A DNA stretch of 5,676 bases, from positions 1-5,676 of the forward strand of contig CAJXXJ010000283.1 of assembly GCA_913062745.1 (NCBI GenBank), in the 5' to 3' direction. A program made the translations under genes and the position numbers. This DNA comes from an uncultured Phaeodactylibacter sp. GTDB lineage: Bacteria; Bacteroidota; Bacteroidia; Chitinophagales; Saprospiraceae. Below the pieces are notes generated by a model. It was not told the origin of the DNA, did no database searches, and was given only the letters and a program-made list of their open reading frames with translations. Shown here in pieces: positions 1-5,676 of the stretch (positions are counted from its first letter, which is position 1; each line of letters starts with the position of its first letter).

Positions 1-1
1 G

Positions 2-922
2 ACGGCAGTAGAAGAGACGGTAGACAGCCTGCTGCTGCGGGTATGCCCGGGCGCGACTGCCACTTACGCAGGCGATGTGCTGCCGGACGGAGCTACCGGC
101 ACTTATGTATTCGAAAACCAGGCCGGCTGCGATTCTACGGTGGTGGTCACCGTTGCCGCTTATCCGCAAATAGCCGCCTCCGCCGCAGTGACGGAAGCCT
201 GCCCCGGCGTATCAGACGGCAGCCTGAGCATAACGGCATCGGGTGGGGTGGCTCCCCTGCAGTACCAGCTAAACGATAACAGCCCGCAGAGCAGCGCCCT
301 GTTCGACAGCCTGTCGGCCCGTACGTACACGGTAACGGTGATTGACGCAGCCGGATGCACGGTCTTTTTGCCCGTCTTGTTAACCGAGCGCCCCCCGCTG
401 CTGATCGACCTGGAGATAGACTCTTTGAGCTGCGACAACCCAGCAGCCCGCGTAGACGCCCAAGTGCTGTCCGGGCAGGATGCTCAGCTGAGTTTTGACT
501 GGAGCGACGGCAGCAGCGGCCGGTCTACCCTGTTGGATGAGCCGGGGGCCTACGAGCTGCAGGTGAGCAATGCCTGTGAAACGGTAACGCGGGCCTTCAC
601 CATTGCGCCTCCGCTTGTGGATGCAAGCTCGCTGCTTTATCTGCCCAATGCTTTTTCTCCGAATGACGATGGCAGGAATGACGACTACCGGCCGTACCTG
701 GCCTCTGATGCGGAATGGGATTCCTTCTGGTTTATGATCTTTGACCGCTGGGGGAATATGCTTTACGAGAGCTTTGACCCAACGGAAGGATGGGATGGGT
801 GGATGCGCGGCGAGCCGATGAATACCGGCGTATACGTCTACTACCTCGAAGGGCGCATCAACGCCTGCGGAGGGCGGCAGTTCGAGATCCGTAAAAAAGG
901 AGATGTAACACTCGTGCGTTAA
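2..922 (+). CDS. T9SS type B sorting domain protein with SprB-type repeat, C-terminal fragment
   Basis: The frame is open from the left edge, so this is the last 306 residues of a longer secreted or cell-surface protein; a GTG at 77 is in frame but lies inside a repeat and is not a credible start. Seen in order (fragment numbering): a repeat with CPG near residues 15-17 and GCDST near 42-46, as in Bacteroidota adhesins; a SprB-like repeat at about 61-118 (CPGVSDGSL, SGGVAPLQY, YTVTVIDAAGC); an Ig-like segment at about 140-205 with SFDWSDGSS and PGAYELQVSNAC; and a C-terminal domain at about 213-306 with LPNAFSPNDDGRND, FDRWGN, GWDGW, NTGVYVYYLEG and the terminal KKGDVTLVR. That last domain matches the gliding-motility-associated/type B T9SS signal that directs cargo across the outer membrane. 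The protein's own function (adhesin, gliding or matrix protein) cannot be read from this fragment. It converges on the M28 gene, sharing four bases. Confidence 0.93.
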   Translation, partial: TAVEETVDSLLLRVCPGATATYAGDVLPDGATGTYVFENQAGCDSTVVVTVAAYPQIAASAAVTEACPGVSDGSLSITASGGVAPLQYQLNDNSPQSSALFDSLSARTYTVTVIDAAGCTVFLPVLLTERPPLLIDLEIDSLSCDNPAARVDAQVLSGQDAQLSFDWSDGSSGRSTLLDEPGAYELQVSNACETVTRAFTIAPPLVDASSLLYLPNAFSPNDDGRNDDYRPYLASDAEWDSFWFMIFDRWGNMLYESFDPTEGWDGWMRGEPMNTGVYVYYLEGRINACGGRQFEIRKKGDVTLVR

Positions 923-1923
923 AAGTCGCCGTTGTGCTCGCGGTACAGTACGGCGAGCACAACCTGCCCGACTGCCCGCAGTGTACGCCGGTCGATTACA
1001 TCCATATCATCCTCATGGGTGTGCCAGTAATCTCCGAAGCCGGTCTGTGTATCCACTGGCCGGTTGATGATGTCGATCATCGGGATGCGGGCGATCGTAT
1101 TGACGTAGTAGTGGTCGTCTGTTATGGCACCACCCTGCGCGTCTACGAAGTAATTGGAGTACCCCATGCTTTGGGCCAGCTTCCATACTTTGTTGAGTAG
1201 GCGGGGTGCAAACTGTGCGGAGAAATATTCTTTTGGGAAACGGGCGCCTTTGGAGCCCACCATATCGAGCAGGATGCCGTACTGCGGGCGCTGATCGCCG
1301 CTCAGGTGCACATTACGGGACCAGTACTGCGAGCCGAGGGCGTAGGAATCCGGATTATTACCACCGCTTTCCCCGTAGTCTTCGGCATCAAACAGGACAA
1401 TATCAACGCCCAGCCCAATCGGGTGCTGCCCGAGCTGACGCGCTACTTCCAGCAGAACAGCGACGCCGCTGCCTCCGTCATCTGCACCGAGTATAGGTTC
1501 TTCTTTGCGCTCTTCGCTCAGCGGAGAATCGGCGAAGGGGCGGCTGTCCCAGTGTGCGCCCAGCAGTACCCGTTTTTTAGCATCCGGATTGAACTGCGCG
1601 ATGATGTTCGTCGCCTGCAGGGCCTCGCCGGTGTAGGCATTGGCTTCAAAGTCCTGCTCAATCACTTTGGCGCCGAAGGATTCGAACTGCTCCACCAGCC
1701 AGTTTTTGGCTTGCCGGTGGGCATCTGTATTGGGTACCCGCGGGCCGAAGCTGACTTGTTTTTCCACGTAAGTGTACGCAGAGTCGCGGTCAAAGCGGGG
1801 CACCGCCACCTTTTCCACCGGCGGCGGGCCCTGCGCTTCCGTCTTTTCTGTATCACTTTCACAGGCCGGCAGCAGCGCCAGCAGTACAGCGCTGAAGAGC
1901 GCCAGAGTCATTCTTTGCTTCAT
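919..1923 (-). CDS. M28-family lipoprotein, probable glutaminyl-peptide cyclotransferase
   Basis: This 334-residue protein starts with a short lipoprotein signal peptide and lipobox LLPAC, giving a lipidated Cys21, so it should be anchored in the envelope. The rest is a single M28 zinc-hydrolase fold. Visible active-site motifs are AHWDSRP (His124, Asp126), GADDGGSG (Asp149), FDAEDYG (Glu181, Asp182), LLDMVG (Asp220), TDDH (Asp269/Asp270) and YWHTHEDD (Trp300, His301). In glutaminyl cyclases the equivalents of Asp149, Asp182 and His301 bind a single zinc, Glu181 and Asp270 act in catalysis, and a Trp precedes the zinc His; all are present. The expected reaction is cyclisation of an N-terminal glutamine to pyroglutamate with loss of ammonia. 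Because M28 aminopeptidases share most of these residues, a peptidase role is the main alternative. The start is 17 bp after the thiL stop, with no clear Shine-Dalgarno. It is the last gene of the minus-strand directon. Confidence 0.85.
   Translation of the reverse strand: MKQRMTLALFSAVLLALLPACESDTEKTEAQGPPPVEKVAVPRFDRDSAYTYVEKQVSFGPRVPNTDAHRQAKNWLVEQFESFGAKVIEQDFEANAYTGEALQATNIIAQFNPDAKKRVLLGAHWDSRPFADSPLSEERKEEPILGADDGGSGVAVLLEVARQLGQHPIGLGVDIVLFDAEDYGESGGNNPDSYALGSQYWSRNVHLSGDQRPQYGILLDMVGSKGARFPKEYFSAQFAPRLLNKVWKLAQSMGYSNYFVDAQGGAITDDHYYVNTIARIPMIDIINRPVDTQTGFGDYWHTHEDDMDVIDRRTLRAVGQVVLAVLYREHNGDF
931..963. repeat. perfect 11-bp inverted repeat, possible terminator hairpin
   Basis: The arms GTTGTGCTCGC (931-941) and GCGAGCACAAC (953-963) are exact reverse complements separated by an 11-base loop. 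They lie within the last codons of the M28 gene (residues 321-331) and begin 8 bases after the plus-strand stop. Read on the minus strand, the stem is followed by GGCGAC and then TTTT just at the stop codon, a weak T-tract; on the plus strand no T-tract follows. With no intergenic space between the convergent genes, this hairpin is the best local candidate for ending transcription, chiefly of the minus-strand operon. That role is inferred. Confidence 0.45.
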
Positions 1924-1940
1924 GTCGAAATTGCCGCAGC

Positions 1941-2999
1941 TTAGTTGTTCTTCGGATTAAAGGGAGACCAGCCTTGTGCCGTTAGCGGGTGCAGCTTGCC
2001 CCCTTTGCTGTTGAGCATAACGCCATCTTCAGCCGGCACGATTTCACCGGCGATGTAGAGGTCGGGCAGGTATTTAACTTTATCTACGTCTTCCGGCCGT
2101 ATGGTAAAGAGCAGTTCGTAATCTTCCCCACCGCTCAGCGCGCAGGTGATGGGGTCGAGGTTGAAGCTGATGGCCTGATACTCGGCATCCGGGTGGATCG
2201 GCACACCACTTTCTTCCAGCAAAGCACCAACTTTGGAAGATTTGCAGATGTGGAACAGCTCGGAGGCAACGCCATCGGAAATGTCGATCATAGCCGTTGG
2301 CACGATTTCCGCTTTTGCGAAGTGGTCAATCATATCGCGGCGGGCTTCCGGCTTGAGCTGCCGCTCAATCAGGTAGTCGTGCCCCTCCAGCTTGGGCTGT
2401 ACGCCGGGGTTGTCGAGGTAAAGCTGCTTTTCGCGTTCCAGTATTTGGAGGCCCAGATAAGCAGCCCCCACATTACCGGTAATGCAAATCACATCGCCCA
2501 CCTTTGCCCCGTCCCGGTAGGCCAGCTTATCGGCTTCCCCCTGCCCTACAGCGGTTACGCTCAGAATGAGGCCGCGGGGGGAAGAGGTGGTATCACCGCC
2601 CACCAGGTCTACCTTGTAAAGGTCGCAGGCCGTACGGATACCCTCGTATATTTCCTCCAGCGCCTCCACGGAGAAGCGGTTGGACAGGGCCATTGAAACC
2701 GTGATCTGCGTCGGCCGGGCGTTCATGGCGTAAATGTCCGAAAGATTCACGATGACTGCTTTGTACCCCAGGTGCTTAAGCGGAGTGTACATGAGGTCAA
2801 AGTGGATGCCCTCTACCAGCATATCGGTGGAAAGGACCGTTTTGAAGCGGCCATTATCGATAACTGCCGCGTCATCCCCTATCCCCTTGAGGGAAGAGGG
2901 GTTGCGCAGCGGGAAAGATTTCGTAAGGTGCTCAATGAGCCCGAATTCTCCGAGCGTGTTTACATCGGTCCGTTTGGGGGCCTTGTCCTGTTCTGCCAT
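1941..2999 (-). CDS. thiL: Thiamine-monophosphate kinase ThiL
   Basis: ThiL phosphorylates thiamine monophosphate with ATP to give thiamine diphosphate, the active cofactor, in the cytosol. The 352-residue product carries the family's motifs in order: KGIGDDAAVI (about 38-47, nucleotide/Mg binding), STDMLVEGIHFD (57-68), VNLSDIYAM (84-92), LVGGDTTSS (132-140), ITGNVGAAYLGL (173-184), MIDISDGVASEL (237-248) and LSGGEDYELLFT (288-299). Length is slightly above the 325 residues of the E. coli enzyme and normal for the phylum, and no key motif is missing. The frame stays open for 46 more codons upstream to an ATG at 3137, but that stretch is inside the preceding gene and has an unrelated, Arg-rich composition, so the start at 2999 (MAEQDKAPK) is chosen. 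It begins 8 bp after the thioredoxin gene's stop; a GGAG lies 13 bases upstream, rather far for a ribosome binding site. No other thiamine gene is visible. Confidence 0.96.
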   Translation of the reverse strand: MAEQDKAPKRTDVNTLGEFGLIEHLTKSFPLRNPSSLKGIGDDAAVIDNGRFKTVLSTDMLVEGIHFDLMYTPLKHLGYKAVIVNLSDIYAMNARPTQITVSMALSNRFSVEALEEIYEGIRTACDLYKVDLVGGDTTSSPRGLILSVTAVGQGEADKLAYRDGAKVGDVICITGNVGAAYLGLQILEREKQLYLDNPGVQPKLEGHDYLIERQLKPEARRDMIDHFAKAEIVPTAMIDISDGVASELFHICKSSKVGALLEESGVPIHPDAEYQAISFNLDPITCALSGGEDYELLFTIRPEDVDKVKYLPDLYIAGEIVPAEDGVMLNSKGGKLHPLTAQGWSPFNPKNN

Positions 3000-3007
3000 A
3001 GGTAGTT

Positions 3008-4171
3008 TTATTCTCCGATCTGATCCAGCAGGCTTTGGGTGCCGCTGTAATCTTCGCCACTGGCTTTTGCCAGCTCGATAGCGTGCTCCGCCACTGCTTT
3101 GGCCTGCTTTTCGTCGCCCAGTTTGTAGTAGAGCCACGCTAAGGTATCATTATTGAAATAGGCATCCTGCAGCTCAACGGACTTTTTTGCCCACCTGACC
3201 GCCTCGCGCAGCATATCTTCGTCCTCTACACTTTCGTAAAAGGACCAGGCGACGTTGTTCAGCTGGCTGTGGTTCTGAGATTCAAACGCATTGAAGTAGT
3301 CTACTGCAGCTTTTGCGTAAGCGTCAATATTCTGAACAGCCGAGTAATAATTCATCCGGAATTCCGCCATCATTTTTCCGGCCTCATCCGGGTCTACTTC
3401 TTCAAACTTCTGCTGTACCTGTGCCATCAGCGCTTCTTCTTCCTGGCTCATATCCAGTGACTCAAGGATGAGCTGATTGACGTAGCTGACTACCGCTTCG
3501 TCGCCGTAGGCGGCTTTGTAGGCCTCCAGGTTTTCCACTACGAATTCGTAGTACGGCCCTTCAGCTGTTTCCACCGCTTCCAGCACCATCCGCATCGTTT
3601 CCGGGTCGGTCCAGTCTTCTTTAGTGTCCAGGTATACTTTCAGGATTTCCTGCGCATTGGGGGCCATTGCCTGTGAGGCCGCTTTAGCGTAAGCTTTCAG
3701 CAGCTCCGGGTCGCGGTTGCCTGACTCGTACTGCTTGGCCAGGTAGTCCAGGCGCGTCGTTGGGTCAAGAGCTTCCTTGCCCAGGCTGATGAAGCCGGCA
3801 GCATCGTGGTAGCCGACTGCGCGGTGTACCACTTCGCCGGCTGAGCTGATGTACAGCAGGGTGGGATAAGCCTGTACGCCGAATTTCTTCGCCAGCTCTA
3901 CGCCTTCGCCTTTTTCCATGTCGATTTTGGCATTGACGAAACGCTCGTTGTAAAAGTCGGCTACTTCACCGTCGGTAAAGACGTTTTTGGACATCATCTT
4001 GCAGGGGCCGCACCAACTTGCGTAGGCGTCCAGGAAGATGATTTTGTCCTCTTCGCCGGCTTTTTGGAGTATCTCCTGCCAGGCGCTTTGCTCAAAATCG
4101 ATGTGGCTGTCCTGAGCGGACAGGGCAGTGGCGGCAAACAGGCAGCAGAGTAGTAAAATCAGGTTTTTCAT
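3008..4171 (-). CDS. Exported thioredoxin-fold protein with helical/TPR-like C-terminal half (paralogue 1)
   Basis: This 387-residue precursor has a Sec signal peptide (about 1-19) ending ALSA before Gln20, so signal peptidase I should leave an N-terminal glutamine in the periplasm. A thioredoxin domain follows at about 25-135, with the redox motif WCGPCK (Cys54, Cys57) and the cis-proline in AYPTL (Pro103). The domain style (VF..., FVNAKIDMEKGEG) resembles Thioredoxin_7-type proteins. Cys54 and Cys57 are the only cysteines of the mature protein. The remaining 250 residues look all-helical; 303-370 contains two TPR-like hairpins (NNVAWSFYES, LAWLYYKLGD, QAKAVAEHAIELA). Disulfide reduction or exchange in the envelope is the likely role, with the helical part perhaps binding a partner; the substrate is unknown. 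It follows its paralogue by 20 bp and precedes thiL by 8 bp. No Shine-Dalgarno is apparent; the upstream 20 bases are AT-rich, which suits Bacteroidota initiation. Confidence 0.9.
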   Translation of the reverse strand: MKNLILLLCCLFAATALSAQDSHIDFEQSAWQEILQKAGEEDKIIFLDAYASWCGPCKMMSKNVFTDGEVADFYNERFVNAKIDMEKGEGVELAKKFGVQAYPTLLYISSAGEVVHRAVGYHDAAGFISLGKEALDPTTRLDYLAKQYESGNRDPELLKAYAKAASQAMAPNAQEILKVYLDTKEDWTDPETMRMVLEAVETAEGPYYEFVVENLEAYKAAYGDEAVVSYVNQLILESLDMSQEEEALMAQVQQKFEEVDPDEAGKMMAEFRMNYYSAVQNIDAYAKAAVDYFNAFESQNHSQLNNVAWSFYESVEDEDMLREAVRWAKKSVELQDAYFNNDTLAWLYYKLGDEKQAKAVAEHAIELAKASGEDYSGTQSLLDQIGE

Positions 4172-4191
4172 GATATAAGTATTTTAGGGAA

Positions 4192-5364
4192 TCAGTTTTT
4201 CATTTGGTTGATCATGTGCTCGACCATACGGATCGCCATCGGGCCTTCCTTTTGCGCCAGCTTGAGCGCCCGGTCGGCGGCCTTGCGGGCTTTGTCCTCC
4301 TCTCCGTTGATACGCAGGATATTTGCGTAAGCCACGTGGTGCTTGTAGTTTTCGCTGCCGTCCGCTGCGGTTTCCGAGATTTTTTCGGCCTCTTTCATGA
4401 CATCCGGCTCGCTCCTGAAGTGCTTCACCATCCGGCCGGACAGCTTGTAGAGGGCATCTCTGTCGTCCTCCAGCACTTTTTTTGCATACTTCTTGCAGGC
4501 TTTCGCGTAAGCGTCTGCATCGCCCTGCTCCTGATAGAAGTCTACCTGCGCCTCCAGCTCAAATTCGCCGGCGCGCTCGCTGTAATGCTCCTTCATTTTG
4601 CTGACCGCCTCGTCCAGCAGAAACGCGCTCTCAAACTCGATCGCTTTCTTCACGGTAGCCTGGCAGGCCCGGTAGATCTGCGCCTGCATCAGCTCCCTGC
4701 CCACGAGCGCTTCGATCTGACTGCGGCGGGCGAGCATCATGGTAAAGAGCTTACTGTCCGCTTCGGTAGCCGCCTCAAACAGGAAGCGCAAGTTGAATTC
4801 CGTGCTGAGGTCCGGGTCAGTATCAAAGTACTCATTGGAGACGCGCAGGCTCGACTTGCCGGCTTTGTTGAGCGCCTTGACGTACTTGTAGACAAAGTCG
4901 GGGTCCCGCTCGCCTTTTTCGTAGGCCTTAGCCAGCTCCTCGCTGTTGTCGGCTTTCGCCAAAACCGCCTGCCCGATGCTGATCAGGCCGTCGGCTTTCT
5001 GTGCACCGCGGACTTTCTGCACCACCTCTCCCTTAGCGTCGATGAAAAACAGAGTCGGAAAAGCGGATACCGGATACTTTTTGCGAAACTCCAGCCCCAT
5101 GCCCTTCTCCATATCAATCTTCATATTGATGAAATGGCGGTTGAAGAAAGCGCCGACTTCCTCCTGCGGGAAAACGGTGCTTGCCATACGTTTGCACGGC
5201 CCGCACCATTCCGCGAAAGCGTCCACAAAAATGACCTTCTCTTCTGATTTTGCTTTTTCCAGGGCTTCCTCCCAACTTCCGTGAAAGAACTCAATGCCCT
5301 GAGCAGAAAGGCCGCTGCCGAGCAGCAGTGCGAAAAATGCGAATAGTAGTCTTTTGGTTCTCAT
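4192..5364 (-). CDS. Exported thioredoxin-fold protein with helical C-terminal half (paralogue 2)
   Basis: This 390-residue precursor starts with MRTKR and a hydrophobic stretch ending GLSA before Gln22, a Sec signal peptide that again exposes glutamine. The thioredoxin domain (about 24-135) has WCGPCK at 53-58 (Cys54, Cys57) and the cis-proline in AFPTL (Pro103). Aligned by hand from Trp31 to Gly120 without gaps, 49 of 90 positions match the neighbouring paralogue, and matching helices occur further on (DAYAKAC at 284-290 here, DAYAKAA at 283-289 there), so the whole gene was duplicated, not only the domain. The C-terminal half is helical, Lys/Glu rich, and ends in a TPR-like hairpin (about 341-373). 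It has two extra cysteines, Cys234 and Cys290, that the other copy lacks. A redox role in the periplasm is likely, with unknown partners. The start lies 3 bp after the stop of the TPR gene, with GAAGGGG 8 bases upstream as a possible ribosome binding site. Confidence 0.9.
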   Translation of the reverse strand: MRTKRLLFAFFALLLGSGLSAQGIEFFHGSWEEALEKAKSEEKVIFVDAFAEWCGPCKRMASTVFPQEEVGAFFNRHFINMKIDMEKGMGLEFRKKYPVSAFPTLFFIDAKGEVVQKVRGAQKADGLISIGQAVLAKADNSEELAKAYEKGERDPDFVYKYVKALNKAGKSSLRVSNEYFDTDPDLSTEFNLRFLFEAATEADSKLFTMMLARRSQIEALVGRELMQAQIYRACQATVKKAIEFESAFLLDEAVSKMKEHYSERAGEFELEAQVDFYQEQGDADAYAKACKKYAKKVLEDDRDALYKLSGRMVKHFRSEPDVMKEAEKISETAADGSENYKHHVAYANILRINGEEDKARKAADRALKLAQKEGPMAIRMVEHMINQMKN

Positions 5365-5367
5365 ATC

Positions 5368-5676
5368 TTATTCCCCTTCGTTTTTTTGTTTTTCCTGAAA
5401 TTCCCGGATGAGCTCATTGGGCGTCTTGCCGCTGTTGAGCACTTCGAGCAGCAGCTTGGCGTCTTTGGTCATCCGGTGGTCCGGGTAAGCGCGGATGAAT
5501 GCCCGGTAGTACTGATCAGCCAAGTCCTTGTCTTCAAGATTGTTGTCGGCGGTAAATGCCCGAAAAAACATAGCTTCCGCTAATTTGGGAAAATCCCGGT
5601 ATTCGCGCACTACCTGACTGTACATATCTATAGCCTGCTGCGGTTGTCCGATGCCGCGCGCCACGTCTGCATTGCG
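5368..5676 (-). CDS. TPR protein (YbgF/BamD-like), C-terminal fragment
   Basis: The frame runs open through the right edge, so only the last 102 residues are present; a GTG at 5664 is in frame but sits within the reading frame and is not a likely start. The visible part is helical with TPR-type hairpins: QPQQAIDMYSQVVREY followed by AEAMFFRAFTADNN, then ADQYYRAFIRAYPDH followed by AKLLLEVLNSG. The tail, GKTPNELIREFQEK, resembles the ending of small TPR proteins common in Bacteroidota and often annotated as YbgF-family or BamD-like. Such proteins usually act as scaffolds in the envelope, but the missing N-terminus prevents checking for a signal peptide or lipobox. It stops 3 bp before the first thioredoxin gene, so the two are almost certainly co-transcribed and possibly translationally coupled. 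Confidence 0.8.
   Translation of the reverse strand, partial: RNADVARGIGQPQQAIDMYSQVVREYRDFPKLAEAMFFRAFTADNNLEDKDLADQYYRAFIRAYPDHRMTKDAKLLLEVLNSGKTPNELIREFQEKQKNEGE
5373..5379 (-). promoter_or_regulatory. possible ribosome binding site GAAGGGG
   Basis: On the minus strand GAAGGGG lies 8 bases before the ATG at 5364, inside the last codons of the upstream TPR gene. It is the only junction in this directon with a purine-rich, Shine-Dalgarno-like stretch at normal spacing. The match is imperfect and Bacteroidota often initiate without one, so this is a weak call. Confidence 0.35.

Noticed and set aside
160..438. Minus-strand frame of 92 codons
   Set aside because: It is antisense to the SprB-like repeat of the plus-strand gene and shows no domain.
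1306..2696. Long plus-strand open frames at 1306-1944 and 1989-2696
   Set aside because: They are antisense to the M28 gene and thiL, both of which have full family motifs. Neither shadow product shows a domain.
3000..3137. N-terminal extension of ThiL by 46 residues
   Set aside because: The extension overlaps the upstream thioredoxin gene, is Arg/Gly rich and unlike any ThiL start; the ATG at 2999 gives a normal-length protein.
4142..4147. Cys-Cys in the signal peptide of thioredoxin paralogue 1 as a possible lipobox
   Set aside because: Residues 9-10 lie in the middle of the hydrophobic core and are preceded by leucines, not a small residue; the SA/Gln site at 19-20 is a better cleavage site.
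4172..4191. AT-rich 20-bp gap between the two thioredoxin genes as an internal promoter
   Set aside because: No convincing Bacteroidota -33/-7 promoter elements can be recognised in so short a gap; the AT richness is equally explained by translation initiation needs.
4204..5247. Plus-strand open frame of 347 codons
   Set aside because: It lies entirely antisense to the thioredoxin paralogue 2 gene, which has clear signal peptide and redox motifs; the antisense product has no recognisable domain and arises from codon bias.

Overview
The window looks like ordinary chromosomal DNA from a member of the Bacteroidota. The clearest marker is a plus-strand gene fragment whose product ends in a type B sorting domain of the type IX secretion system (T9SS), preceded by a SprB-type repeat; both are characteristic of this phylum. 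Two exported thioredoxin proteins with signal peptides cleaved in front of glutamine, and start regions mostly lacking strong Shine-Dalgarno sequences, agree with this. The rather GC-rich codon use and the GCDST/SprB adhesin style would suit a Saprospiria (Lewinella-like) organism, but that is only an inference.

Layout. Bases 2-922 (+) hold the C-terminal 306 residues of a large secreted or surface protein whose start lies outside the window. All other genes are on the minus strand and form one tight directon, read from right to left: the C-terminal part of a TPR (YbgF-like) protein (5676-5368), two tandem paralogous thioredoxin-fold proteins with helical C-terminal halves (5364-4192 and 4171-3008), thiamine-monophosphate kinase thiL (2999-1941), and a lipoprotein of peptidase family M28 that resembles glutaminyl-peptide cyclotransferase (1923-919). 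Gaps between these genes are 3, 20, 8 and 17 bp, so one transcript from a promoter beyond the right edge is likely. The plus-strand gene and the M28 gene converge and overlap by four bases (TTAA), with a perfect 11-bp inverted repeat just inside the M28 gene.

How they may work together. Four of the five directon genes probably act in the envelope, or are helical-repeat proteins common there; ThiL is a cytosolic cofactor enzyme. The most suggestive link is that both thioredoxin precursors should expose an N-terminal glutamine after signal-peptide cleavage, while the last gene of the same directon encodes a probable glutaminyl cyclase that could convert it to pyroglutamate. No mobile element, CRISPR array, tRNA or rRNA gene, and no gene-free stretch above 300 bases, was found. 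I see no clearly novel system here.
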